Shown here one piece after another: positions 19,359-27,421 of a DNA stretch of 64,000 nucleotides. Location: contig NZ_BJDY01000001.1 of NCBI RefSeq assembly GCF_005405385.1, positions 62,001-126,000 of the forward strand, given 5' to 3'. Position 1 is the stretch's first letter. Each line of letters begins with the position of its first letter. This stretch comes from Lactiplantibacillus mudanjiangensis. GTDB lineage: Bacteria > Bacillota > Bacilli > Lactobacillales > Lactobacillaceae. The notes below the pieces were generated by a model. That model was not told the origin of the DNA. It made no database searches and was given only the letters and a program-made list of their open reading frames with translations. The position numbers and the translations under genes are program-made.

Positions 19359-19790
19359 TTATTGCCCCCTAGGCGTCAATTTAAAGTAAGCATCATTGGC
19401 TGTTAACACGCCAGTGACTTGTTGATCAGGTTGGTCGGCAACTGGGCCGAAGTTTAAGCGAACTTGGTCAGTAGTTGCTTGATAACCTTGATAAGTTTCA
19501 TTAATAAGACGACCAAGGTAATTGATCTGATTAATTATCGTCTTGGTATTGGCAACGGCAGTGGCTAATGGTAAGCCAGTGTCAAGGCCCTGTTTAATAG
19601 CCATGACATTTAGTGCAGTTGACAGACTGTATTGACGCGCGTTGTTGGCCTTTTCAGGTAATGATTGAATGTAACCTTGGCTTTCCCAATAGCGTAATTG
19701 ACGACTGGTAATACCGGCTGCATTGACTAGTTGGGTGCTTCCTAAAGCTAGTTTCGGTAAAATTTCAAATGGATTAATGTTTTTTGTCAT
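19359..19790 (-). CDS. MerR-family transcriptional regulator
   Basis: 143 aa from the ATG at 19790, chosen because AGGAGG sits 6 bases upstream; an upstream in-frame extension lacks one. The helix-turn-helix and wing read QLVNAAGITSRQLRYWESQGYIQSLPEK, the MerR signature RQLRYWE. A short C-terminal coiled region follows (about 70-110), with no cysteine cluster for metals. It is the first gene of the hydrolase-MFS operon, and a perfect dyad overlaps its promoter, so autoregulation and an organic inducer are likely. Small-molecule sensing is inferred. Confidence 0.85.
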   Translation of the reverse strand: MTKNINPFEILPKLALGSTQLVNAAGITSRQLRYWESQGYIQSLPEKANNARQYSLSTALNVMAIKQGLDTGLPLATAVANTKTIINQINYLGRLINETYQGYQATTDQVRLNFGPVADQPDQQVTGVLTANDAYFKLTPRGQ

Positions 19791-19809
19791 TGCCAACCTC
19801 CTGCGATTG

Positions 19810-19838
19810 AGTATAAACGTCAAAAAACCAATTGTCAG
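19810..19838 (-). promoter_or_regulatory. promoter of the MerR-hydrolase operon
   Basis: On the minus strand: -35 CTGACA (19838-19833), 17-base spacer, -10 TATACT (19815-19810), 20 bases upstream of the MerR start. Confidence 0.65.
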
Positions 19839-19851
19839 TCTCGTTGACAAT
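19831..19851. promoter_or_regulatory. candidate MerR operator
   Basis: ATTGTCA-7-TGACAAT, a perfect inverted repeat overlapping the -35 of the MerR promoter. Placement at or upstream of -35 suggests repression or autoregulation. Confidence 0.6.
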
Positions 19852-19941
19852 GTGCCTTGCCGTAATAAACTAACGGCTAACTTAAGTGTGGTTTGTCGGG
19901 TTGAAGACGGTGTCATGATAGCATCAAGGCGTATAATGAAG

Positions 19942-19971
19942 CACACGATAAGTTGTTATCGTGTGTTTTTT
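19942..19971 (+). terminator. hairpin with T run just after a TATAAT
   Basis: CACACGATAA-GTTG-TTATCGTGTG followed by TTTTTT. It lies upstream of the phosphoesterase gene, with TATAAT at 19932-19937; it may be a 5' attenuator-like hairpin or a terminator for transcripts antisense to merR. Confidence 0.6.
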
Positions 19972-20029
19972 GAATGTTAAAGCTTAATCAAGCATCGTTA
20001 AATTAGTTGATAGAAAAAGGAGTGGGATT

Positions 20030-20833
20030 ATGAATTATACATTTATAGGGGATATACATTCTGCCGCAGATGATTTAGAAGTATTGCTGCAAGCTCAAGA
20101 TATACAGGGGAGTCGGTTGATATTTCTAGGTGATTATATTGATGGTGTGTCGACACGTACTGGGACTCACACTACGGATAGCTTGGAGCCATTGAAGGTA
20201 CTAGATATTGTGATGGATAGGGTGCGACATTATGAGGATGTTGCACTTTTGGGTAATCACGATGATTTCTGGTTGCAAACCGCCTATGGTGATGATTTAA
20301 GCTATCAAACTTGGCGACTTAATGGTGGTGCGAATACTTGGAGTCAACTAGGCATCCATTCTAACAGCCCAATTATCGTCACCGACGCCTTGAATCAACA
20401 ACCGTTAGCTCGTTATACAAAATTTTTAGCGCAATTACCATTAAGCTGGTCGACGGCGTCTTTATTAGCTGTCCATGCTGGGATCGATTGGAATTTTCCA
20501 GTAGATCAACAAGTTCGTGATGACATGATGTGGATTCGCGACGACTATTATTTTGATAAAACTAAAAATTTTCACCCAAATAAAATTGGTCGCATTATGG
20601 TTACTGGTCATACGCCCGTTCAATCAATCAAAAATGACGGGTATGGTTTTCTCAAAATGCAGGCTGACCCGCAAGATACGCCACGTTATTTGATCGATGC
20701 TGGTAGTCGATCGGGGGCGGCAAATGGGGGCATATTTGCCCTAACGCTCTCAGAAACGGGGGACGTGTTGGCGAAAAATTGGGTGATTAAGCAACAACTA
20801 CTTGATGGTAATCTACCACATCTGTATGACTAG
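20030..20833 (+). CDS. calcineurin-like metallophosphoesterase (PPP-type)
   Basis: 267 aa, AAGGAGTG 8 bases before ATG 20030. The metal-binding blocks are in order: GDIHS (residues 7-11), GDYIDG (about 34-39), GNHDDFW (about 75-81), a later His in AVHAGIDW and VTGHTPVQ. These are the PPP/ApaH-like motifs for a two-metal site that hydrolyses phosphate esters, such as phosphoproteins or dinucleoside polyphosphates. No signal peptide, so cytoplasmic. Monocistronic between a hairpin and a convergent small gene. The substrate cannot be assigned. Confidence 0.88.
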   Translation: MNYTFIGDIHSAADDLEVLLQAQDIQGSRLIFLGDYIDGVSTRTGTHTTDSLEPLKVLDIVMDRVRHYEDVALLGNHDDFWLQTAYGDDLSYQTWRLNGGANTWSQLGIHSNSPIIVTDALNQQPLARYTKFLAQLPLSWSTASLLAVHAGIDWNFPVDQQVRDDMMWIRDDYYFDKTKNFHPNKIGRIMVTGHTPVQSIKNDGYGFLKMQADPQDTPRYLIDAGSRSGAANGGIFALTLSETGDVLAKNWVIKQQLLDGNLPHLYD

Positions 20834-20841
20834 TCATATCT

Positions 20842-21015
20842 TTAATGGCTGTCATTTTCGGTCATCCATTCATAGAAATAAGGTGATTTTTGCTTATCGA
20901 CGGTGCCATCGGGATTAAGATAAACGCGTTCCACTGGTAGTCCTCGAATGGCTTCTTTCCAATCTTTAGCTGTTGGTCGTTTAGCTTGGGGTGTTTTCTG
21001 CGCTTCTTTTGGCAT
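20842..21015 (-). CDS. small conserved hypothetical protein
   Basis: 57 aa from ATG 21015, chosen because GGAGTG lies upstream at the right distance. The product is Lys/Pro-rich at the N-terminus and continues DWKEAIRGLPVERVYLNPDGTVDK, with no membrane segment or known motif. It converges on the phosphoesterase with an 8-base gap. The coding style and ribosome site support a real gene; function unknown. Confidence 0.6.
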   Translation of the reverse strand: MPKEAQKTPQAKRPTAKDWKEAIRGLPVERVYLNPDGTVDKQKSPYFYEWMTENDSH

Positions 21016-21174
21016 AATGATCACTCCGTTCAATGGTTATGGGTTAGTCTAATCGAGTAACTTAGCAATTACAACTTATCGATCCCTTGAATATCCTTAA
21101 GTTAAGCGGTTGCATTCCTCAAAAAACTTCGATAGAGTAAAAGGTATAAACTTTTAAATTAGAGGGGTAAGCAT

Positions 21175-21996
21175 ATGTATAAAATGATCGTCTGTGATCT
21201 TGACGAAACACTGATGAACGATGACGGGAGCTTGTCGGCTGAAAATGCGGCGGCAATTCAAGCAGCGACGGCCAAAGGAGTCTACTTTGTGGCGAACTCT
21301 GGCCGTAGTTATACCTCGTTTCAAGATAATTTAGCCGAAATGCATTTACGAGATAAAAAGGATCAATATTCAATCTCTTATAATGGGGGATTAATTTTAG
21401 AAAATGCGGGTAATCGTCCGATTGCGGTTAATGCGATGCCATTTGACCTCGCTAAAGGTGTTTTTGAAGTGGGCGCCGATGATGCGGAAGCGGCGACGCA
21501 TGTTTACACGCAAGATAAACTGTTTATTTACAATCCCATTCCTGATGATTCAGCCTATTTACGTAACCGCGGGGTTGAGTTCACCACGATTACTGATGAC
21601 AACTTTGACCAATTTAAAGATTTAAATGTGATGAAAGTCATTATGGCGTTACCAACGGTGGCTAAACGCAAAGCGATGAAAGCGGCAGTTGAAAAAGTGG
21701 TTGATCCAAGTCAGCTTGCCGTGACATTTTCGTCTGGTCGGTACGTTGAATTTAATCAAGCCGGCGTCGACAAAGGGTCCGCTTCAGTCCAATTAGGTCA
21801 ACTTCTGGGCATTCAACCTAGTGAAATTATTGCGGCTGGTGACAACAGCAACGACTTACCAATGTTAAATGCGGTTGGCCTTCCAGTTAGCGTGGCTAAT
21901 GGGATTGAGAGTGTTAAAGCCGCGGCCAAATACGTCACTGAAGCCGACAACAATCACGCGGCAATTGCGGAAATTATCAATAAGTTTGTTTTGTAA
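21175..21996 (+). CDS. Cof-type HAD-IIB phosphatase
   Basis: 273 aa. HAD motif I is DLDETL (residues 8-13), motif II is in VANSGRSYTSF, motif III Lys is in the GVDKGSASVQ block, and motif IV is GDNSNDLPML. The IIB cap lies between motifs II and III. Cof-type enzymes dephosphorylate sugar phosphates or cofactors such as FMN/PLP precursors, with low specificity. AGAGGGG precedes the ATG. Single-gene unit; substrate not predictable. Confidence 0.9.
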   Translation: MYKMIVCDLDETLMNDDGSLSAENAAAIQAATAKGVYFVANSGRSYTSFQDNLAEMHLRDKKDQYSISYNGGLILENAGNRPIAVNAMPFDLAKGVFEVGADDAEAATHVYTQDKLFIYNPIPDDSAYLRNRGVEFTTITDDNFDQFKDLNVMKVIMALPTVAKRKAMKAAVEKVVDPSQLAVTFSSGRYVEFNQAGVDKGSASVQLGQLLGIQPSEIIAAGDNSNDLPMLNAVGLPVSVANGIESVKAAAKYVTEADNNHAAIAEIINKFVL

Positions 21997-22139
21997 ACAA
22001 TACTATCGGCAAGTTGTAACTTTCTCCGTTTGGATAATTGGTTTTGCAAGTGTTATGATGTTAGGTGGAATGTAGTGGACGCTACAACTTTTGCCGGTGA
22101 ACGGGTACTGGCAACTATCAGCGAATGGAGGAACGCGCA

Positions 22140-22742
22140 ATGAGTGCGATTCGAGATGATTTAGCTAAGGCAATTAAAGGGAAGCAACTCGTTGAGATCT
22201 ATTCTAAGGGGACCAACGAACAATTTAGTGTCGGCTATATCTTGCAACAAGACGATAAATTCGTTTTAGTCGAAGCCATTAATGTTGACGGTGAGTTAGA
22301 TGGGATTGTCGTATTCCGCAAAGCATCACTGGCAAAAATCGTGACGGGTACTGATTATTTGAAGAGTATGGCGACCATTGTGAGTTTGGCTCAACAACGG
22401 GGCTACTTTGATGTTTGGAACACTGAACATTTAGTGATGAAGTTCTTGAAGAAGGATCACCAGCATTCACTCTTAAAGTCGATGTTAAAGTTAGCTTTTA
22501 AGAAAGATCAAGTGATTCAGTTATCTGGGCGCATTAAAAAGCATGGCGATACGTATACTGGTTTTATTCATAGTGAACATAAGAAATATATCGAGTTTAA
22601 CTATGTTGATACGTTCGATTTAAGCAAACGCCCACAAATTGCGGTCCGTTATGCGGAAATTGATGAAGCCAGTTTCCATAATTTTGAAACCTTTAATATT
22701 ACTGCGGTGATTGAAAGTTATATGCCCGGTGATTTCCATTAA
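22140..22742 (+). CDS. conserved hypothetical protein
   Basis: 200 aa. I prefer ATG 22140 over 22125 because TGGAGG (22126-22131) lies 8 bases before it and overlaps the earlier ATG. The soluble sequence has two apparent halves with similar beta-rich character: an N-terminal LVEIYSKGTNEQFSVGYILQQDDKF strand pattern, and a later IQLSGRIKKHGDTYTGFIH. It could bind RNA or small ligands through SH3/Sm-like barrels, but this is only an impression. Monocistronic with its own terminator. No assigned function. Confidence 0.7.
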   Translation: MSAIRDDLAKAIKGKQLVEIYSKGTNEQFSVGYILQQDDKFVLVEAINVDGELDGIVVFRKASLAKIVTGTDYLKSMATIVSLAQQRGYFDVWNTEHLVMKFLKKDHQHSLLKSMLKLAFKKDQVIQLSGRIKKHGDTYTGFIHSEHKKYIEFNYVDTFDLSKRPQIAVRYAEIDEASFHNFETFNITAVIESYMPGDFH

Positions 22743-22749
22743 ACTAATT

Positions 22750-22781
22750 GAGTTTAGGACAATGTCCTGAGCTCTTTTTTT
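22750..22781 (+). terminator. Rho-independent terminator
   Basis: GAGTTTAGGAC/GTCCTGAGCTC stem (two G-U pairs) and seven T. Confidence 0.85.
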
Positions 22782-22903
22782 GTGTGTCAACACTCTTAAA
22801 AATTATTAAGTTTCCAACATAAAATATACAAACCGTTGCTTGTTCGATACAATAGGACTATTGAACTATCGGTATTCTGGGGAGGGGCGCAATCATCGTT
22901 TAC

Positions 22904-24207
22904 GTGACTTGGTATATTGCCGCGTTTGATCATTGGTATTCCGTCATGTTGGTTTTTCTATTGCAGATCATCACGAACCGTGAACTACGGCAACGCGCCG
23001 TATATCTGACGGTTGTGCTGATGGCTGTGTTCTTGACAGCGACGTATATGCTTTATGATAATTATTCGGATATCGCGACGTTTATTGTGAATTTAGGTTT
23101 ACTGGTCTTCGTCCGTGACAAAAAGTTCTTTATCGTCACAAGTTTGACGGCGACACTAGCCTACATTTTATTTAGTTTTTTTGGAAATTATGCCACCGAG
23201 ACTATTTTTGCCTTACTGCACCTGAGCTTGGGTGCTTGGAGTGGCTGGCTGTTTGAAATTATTGGTGAAATTGTGGTAACAGCTTGCATGTTGACAGTTG
23301 CCATTGGTTTTCAACTATTACGAAAACGACATGCAAAACAATTTAGTGATGATGTGACCTTAAACGTGATTATGAGCGCCCTGATTGTGGCGGCAATTGC
23401 GTATTTTTCCGTAGCCGCGGCGGCGGACAACTATAATATTGGTCACGGCTTCTTAGGCATCTTGATGATTATTTTGATTGCGGTGCTACTCATTAATGGT
23501 GGAACATTCATTTACTTGTTTTACAGCTATACGATGCGGGTACAAGCACACCGGCAAGCTTTGGAACGTCATCAGTATGATATTTATGTGCGCAATTTGG
23601 AAAATAGCTATCAAAACTTGCGTAAGTTCCGTCATGATTATCAAAATATTTTGTTATCGTTAGGCGAATATATTCATGACGTTGACGATGCAGAATTGAA
23701 ACAATATTTTGCTAAAGTGGTGCAACGCTCGGATCAAAGCTTGATGCGTGATTTTGGTCACTTTGATCATTTGGAACAAATTAAAGACAAATCGTTAAAA
23801 GCGATTATTCAAGATAAGTTTTCAGTGGCGCGTCAGGGTGGCGTTACCGTGCAATTAGAGGCATCGTCGGTGGTACCTGAGTTAGACATTGATCCAATTA
23901 CCTTGGCGCGAGTGAGTGGAATTTTACTCGATAATGCCATTGAAGCGGTCACCGGGCAACCTGGTGGTCAAATTGCGGTTGCCGTGGTAAAGTACCCGCA
24001 AATGGTGGAATCGAAGTTGCCAATTCATTGGCAACTTCGATTGATCGACTTGATGAGTTACTGGTGGCTGGTCATACGTCGAAAGGCGCGGGACATGGAC
24101 AAGGTTTAGCAACGGTTCGCGAATTGTTAGATCCGTTACCAAATGTGACTTACGAAGTGAGTGCGCGCGATCGGTTTGAGTTTATTATTAGTATTGAAAG
24201 TGAGTGA
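22904..24207 (+). pseudogene. agr-type (HPK10) sensor histidine kinase, frameshifted before the G box
   Basis: The N-terminal half has six or so membrane helices, followed by the H box FRHDYQN (His244 from GTG 22904) and N box ILLDNAIEA. After MVE (near 24008) the frame ends in unrelated residues, while the -1 frame continues VANSLATSIDRLDELLVAGHTSKGAGHGQGLATVREL to 24207: exactly the GHKL G box and tail. One missing A (GGAATCG for GGAAATCG) explains it. The start is also doubtful: GGGGAGGGG (to 22887) is ideally placed for ATC 22892, while the first normal start, GTG 22904, is far. Family members sense peptide pheromones. The pair without agrB/D resembles the LamK-LamR system of L. plantarum (inference). 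Confidence 0.82.
24010..24041. repeat. 32-bp perfect palindrome inside the kinase gene
   Basis: ATCGAAGTTGCCAAT - TC - ATTGGCAACTTCGAT: 15-base arms separated by 2 bases, starting at the inferred deletion site. Confidence 0.95.
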
Positions 24208-24214
24208 GGGAATT

Positions 24215-24982
24215 GTGTTAAAGGCCTTTGTTGTTGAAGATGATCCCGAACAATTAGCGACTTTAAAACAGATCATTAGTAATCATATCATGATTAATGC
24301 GTTTGACATGGACTTGACATTGGCAACTGGTAAAGCGCAAGCCTTGTTGGACTATTTGCAAGCCCATCCAGGTGTGGAAGGGCTGTACTTCTTAGATATT
24401 GAATATACCGGACAAGCGTTAAATGGCTTGGAACTTGCAACCAAGATTCGAGAACAAGATGTGAATGCCAAAATTGTTTTTGTCTCGACTCATTCGGAGA
24501 TGGCGTTTTTGACGTTTGAACGACGCATCGAACCATTGGACTTTGTGGTTAAGGATCTTGGCCATACGGTGGTCAAAGATAAGGTTGAAAAAGATATTCG
24601 GATTGCCTATGAACGCTACACCAAGCAAGGGGTCACCAATAAAGCGATGTTTTCGTATTCTAAAGGTGGCCAGTTGTTTAATATTCCGCTGGAACAAGTC
24701 TTGTTTATCGAAACGGGAGCTGTTCGAAATAAATTAGTCTTGCATCTGGCTGATCGTATCGTGCAATACAACGGCAAGATCAGTGATGAGACGGTGGCAC
24801 ATCCAGAATTGTTTCGTGTGCATAAAAGCTTCTTGGTCAATCCTAGCTCGCTAGTTCGGGTCGATAAGCAAGCCCAAATGGGTTATTTTGCTAATGGTGA
24901 AACGGTTGATATCGCTGTCCGTAAGATGCATGATTTAACGTCTTTGATTAAGAAATCGCAGTTAGCGGTGAAAGTTAATTAG
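24215..24982 (+). CDS. LytTR-family response regulator
   Basis: 255 aa from GTG 24215; GAGGGA overlaps the stop of the kinase frame. Receiver domain about 1-125 with acidic pair EDD at 8-10, phospho-acceptor Asp61 (FLDIEY) and the switch Ser in FVSTHS. The LytTR DNA-binding domain, about 145-245, includes IPLEQVLFIET and the FRVHKSFLVNP signature. AgrA/LamA/PlnC-type regulators bind paired direct repeats. It lies directly behind the kinase and appears intact although the kinase is broken. LamR-like by context (inference). Confidence 0.9.
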   Translation: MLKAFVVEDDPEQLATLKQIISNHIMINAFDMDLTLATGKAQALLDYLQAHPGVEGLYFLDIEYTGQALNGLELATKIREQDVNAKIVFVSTHSEMAFLTFERRIEPLDFVVKDLGHTVVKDKVEKDIRIAYERYTKQGVTNKAMFSYSKGGQLFNIPLEQVLFIETGAVRNKLVLHLADRIVQYNGKISDETVAHPELFRVHKSFLVNPSSLVRVDKQAQMGYFANGETVDIAVRKMHDLTSLIKKSQLAVKVN

Positions 24983-25039
24983 CAAAAATGAACAATCATG
25001 TAACAAAATCGTTAAGTTTAATAAAATTAAGTTAACGTT

Positions 25040-25072
25040 GGTGCAAGCATCTTGATGCTTTGCACCTTTTTT
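25040..25072 (+). terminator. Rho-independent terminator of the two-component operon
   Basis: GGTGCA-AGCATC / GATGCTTTGCACC with one bulge and a T run. Confidence 0.88.
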
Positions 25073-25154
25073 ATTTTGGCCGGACATTCAGCGCTATGAT
25101 AAGACTATCGAAATAAACGGTCGTGGGGGCCGGATATTGATGGGGGAGACGTTA

Positions 25155-25496
25155 ATGAAGCAATTTTGGTCGCTAACATTGATGATTCTCGCCGGATGCT
25201 TATTAATTCTAGGTTCAGAGTATAGTTTGCAAGGTGATTATCGTCATTATCGACATCGGGTCGTGGCTAAGTTGGATTACAATGCGGCCAATCAACAAGC
25301 AACCGTTAAAGGTCGGACGAAACATGGGGTTGTCGTCACCTTGCGAACGGGCCGCAAAATCCATCAAGTCATTTCGAATAAACAAGATGGCCGTTTCGTG
25401 ACGCAGTTTTCCGTCAAAGGTCATCGCCAAATCAAAGTACAAGTTCCCGGTGTGAAAACCACCGTTTTAACGGTACCGGTAGCGTCAAAGCGTTAG
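25155..25496 (+). CDS. small exported hypothetical protein
   Basis: 113 aa. ATG 25155 is 6 bases after GGGGGAG; earlier in-frame starts overlap that site. An uncleaved-looking hydrophobic segment (residues about 5-23) is followed by a basic beta-rich domain with many Val and Lys (RTKHGVVVTLRTGRKIHQV, FSVKGHRQIKVQVPG) that resembles small Ig-like or carboxypeptidase-regulatory folds. Exposed on the outer membrane face. Function unknown. Confidence 0.6.
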   Translation: MKQFWSLTLMILAGCLLILGSEYSLQGDYRHYRHRVVAKLDYNAANQQATVKGRTKHGVVVTLRTGRKIHQVISNKQDGRFVTQFSVKGHRQIKVQVPGVKTTVLTVPVASKR

Positions 25497-25527
25497 GTTC
25501 AATTAGGTCACTAAAATATTATTAGGT

Positions 25528-25557
25528 GGATCATGACCAGTGGTGATGATCCTTTTT
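25528..25557 (+). terminator. Rho-independent terminator
   Basis: GGATCATGACCA / GGTGATGATCC hairpin plus T5, 30 bases after the stop. Confidence 0.8.
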
Positions 25558-25599
25558 GTGTTGGCAACTAAGAATTGAAAAATAGGTATGCTAAATCGG

Positions 25600-25643
25600 C
25601 GCCCTCGCAGTGTTCCGGCTCAAGGTGGGCGGCAGGTGGCATT
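25600..25643 (-). repeat. dispersed structured repeat, copy 1 (reverse)
   Basis: Reverse complement contains GCCCACCTTGAGCCGGAAC, shared with 40326-40383 and 48254-48311. The reverse complement also carries GCCACCTGCCG upstream of the core, shared with copy 3. Confidence 0.75.
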
Positions 25644-25745
25644 CATCATCGGCTAGGCTTTGCTAAAAAAACGTTAAGCTTCGACTTGAGATCTAGGTGT
25701 TTATACGGAAAGAGCGTATCGTTGAGGTAGTTTGAAGAGGGAGTG

Positions 25746-26129
25746 GTGAACAGTGCAATGGTTGTAATTGGGCTCATTTTAATTGTTGGTCTGATTGGCA
25801 CGGTGATCCTTCGATTTCGTTACCATTATCGGTTATCGATGGGGGCGATGACGGAGACGGCGTTTGCGTGTTCGTTATTAAATATCGGGGTTTTTCTATT
25901 TTTTGTTTTATTGGCACAACTTTCAGGCCCCGCATTTGCGGCTGGGCATTTTTATTATCCAGTATACTGTTTATTGCAGGGCGGATTAATTCCCTTTATT
26001 GGGATGGTTTTAGCCATTATTGGAATGGTTCGAGAAAAAGGGCTCATGAATTGGTGGTTGTTGCAATTTAATGGCCTGTTTTTGATTTTTGATATTATGC
26101 TTGTTTGGTTTGGTGGCTACGCCCATTAA
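25746..26129 (+). CDS. four-helix membrane protein of unknown function
   Basis: About 127 aa. Start uncertain: GTG 25746 sits after AGAGGGAG; ATG 25758 is a shorter alternative. Four hydrophobic helices (about 4-22, 40-60, 72-95, 105-124) with short loops and no catalytic motif. The stop overlaps the tail of the convergent 26126-26605 gene by 4 bases. No family recognised. Confidence 0.6.
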   Translation: MNSAMVVIGLILIVGLIGTVILRFRYHYRLSMGAMTETAFACSLLNIGVFLFFVLLAQLSGPAFAAGHFYYPVYCLLQGGLIPFIGMVLAIIGMVREKGLMNWWLLQFNGLFLIFDIMLVWFGGYAH

Positions 26130-26605
26130 TCACTCAGGTGAAGCGCATGGCGAATGGCTGCAAAAAATTGGCGTCCACTAGTAACGACGGTCTGATCAAC
26201 TCGGATAGTCGTTTTTTTGTTGCGATCAAATCTTTCTTTCTTGGGAAGGTCCAAGGTTAATTTAATAGTTTGGACGTCTTGTTGCGGTAGTGTGACGTAG
26301 ACGTTAATATTAGTGCTGGTCATTGGCCGAGCTTCGACACTAGTCCCTAAAAGCGTGGTGAGTGCTGGCTCTAGTTCGGCAGCATCGGTAGCTGTGAAAT
26401 GTGTTTTTTCGCCATTATTTAAACGGATAATCATAAAATTAATCATATTAACTGCTTGCAAATAAGCCGACCGATCAGGAATGGTAGAGTTGGTATCAAG
26501 ATTGGCTTGTTTGAAAGGTCGCTGATTTAACATACATAGGCGAACAATCGCGAAGACCAAGATAATAACGATTAAACTGATGGTTACAGGGTTGATTAGT
26601 ATCAT
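26126..26605 (-). CDS. membrane-anchored hypothetical protein
   Basis: 159 aa with a GGAGTAG site upstream. One N-terminal helix (about 5-25) is followed by a soluble domain with alternating hydrophobic strands (INVYVTLPQQDVQTIKLTLDL) and the end FFAAIRHALHLS. The soluble part probably stays in the cytoplasm given the basic residues after the helix. No known motif; converges with the upstream four-helix gene. Confidence 0.6.
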   Translation of the reverse strand: MILINPVTISLIVIILVFAIVRLCMLNQRPFKQANLDTNSTIPDRSAYLQAVNMINFMIIRLNNGEKTHFTATDAAELEPALTTLLGTSVEARPMTSTNINVYVTLPQQDVQTIKLTLDLPKKERFDRNKKTTIRVDQTVVTSGRQFFAAIRHALHLSD

Positions 26606-26848
26606 GATGAGGCTACTCCTTGTGTAAATGAGACATGATCGTTCGTCAAATCTTGAAATTGGTATATGTATAAAAATTCGACTTATCGGCCTGAGTCACT
26701 AGGCTGAATCATTAAGACTAGCGTATCATATTTTGTACAATAATGCCTGAATATCAGCATGAAAAAACTTATAATTTTCAAAAAACAATCAAAAAACGAT
26801 TTCGTAAACGATTTTGATCAGAAAAATGGTCTAACTTATATTGAGCGA
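26606..26848. other. intergenic region
   Basis: AT-rich; contains an AACGATTT direct repeat near 26797-26815. Probably holds the promoter of the minus-strand gene ending at 26126. Nothing else recognised. Confidence 0.35.
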
Positions 26849-26884
26849 TAAAAAAACCGTTAACGCGAGGGTTAACGGTTTTTA
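26849..26884. terminator. bidirectional terminator
   Basis: AAAACCGTTAAC-GCGAGG-GTTAACGGTTTT; gives a T run on both strands and lies 6 bases beyond the stop of the minus-strand gene that follows. Confidence 0.88.
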
Positions 26885-26889
26885 GTCAG

Positions 26890-27222
26890 CTAATCGGTGA
26901 TTAATTCTTTAGGATGATCAGCCGTCGCAACGAGTTGATTAATCGTTTCAATCATTGTGTCGCGTTGATCCAAATCATCATCACATTCAAAGAATGCCCC
27001 TAATTCCATAGCAAGAATATCTTTACCAGTGTCCATGTACCGGTAATCGTAGCTGTTAATGTGGTAATGTTTAGCATCAGGCATTTGAATAATCACACTA
27101 CCCTCAGCCGGTTTCCCTTTGGAGTCTTTGTCGGTAAATTCAATCGCCATGATATAAGGTGTGCTACCACTTCGATCGCTAATCGCATGGGCTGCGTTAT
27201 GGGCAATATCTGTTAATTTCAT
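26890..27222 (-). CDS. conserved hypothetical protein
   Basis: 110 aa, GAGGTGA 6 bases before the ATG at 27222. Soluble and acidic; visible segments are YIMAIEFTDKDSKGKPAEG, HYHINSYDYRYMDTG and FFECDDDLDQRD. No catalytic signature. Own terminator, so monocistronic. Function unknown. Confidence 0.65.
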   Translation of the reverse strand: MKLTDIAHNAAHAISDRSGSTPYIMAIEFTDKDSKGKPAEGSVIIQMPDAKHYHINSYDYRYMDTGKDILAMELGAFFECDDDLDQRDTMIETINQLVATADHPKELITD

Positions 27223-27346
27223 TAGTTCACCTCAAAAAAGTATGCCCGCAAAATGGACAGTTTTAGTTTAGACAATAAGTTAAGTATACCGCATCTAATA
27301 ACTCTTTTTTTGAATTTATAGGTTTGAAATAGGATCGCGATAAAAC

Positions 27347-27381
27347 AAAAAATGACTCTACCGCTTAGTAGCAGTAGGGCC
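27347..27381 (-). terminator. possible minus-strand terminator or small-RNA end
   Basis: On the minus strand CTACTGCT-ACTA-AGCGGTAG (one G-T pair) is followed after AGTCA by TTTTTTG. There is no coding gene just upstream on that strand, so it could end a short non-coding transcript. Confidence 0.4.
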
Positions 27382-27394
27382 AAAGAGTTAGGTT

Positions 27395-27421
27395 TAAGTA
27401 CAATATGGGGGATTGTACTTA
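27395..27421. promoter_or_regulatory. candidate operator dyad
   Basis: TAAGTACAAT - 7 - ATTGTACTTA, a perfect 10-bp inverted repeat centred on a G-rich spacer. Confidence 0.5.

Noticed and set aside
19723-19980. 85-codon plus-strand ORF antisense to the MerR gene
   Set aside because: No ribosome site, covers the MerR promoter and operator, and looks like a shadow of the minus-strand gene.
25155-25220. Lipobox (ILAGC) in the 113-aa exported protein
   Set aside because: The Cys is in the middle of the hydrophobic stretch and no basic n-region precedes it, so a lipoprotein call is not supported.
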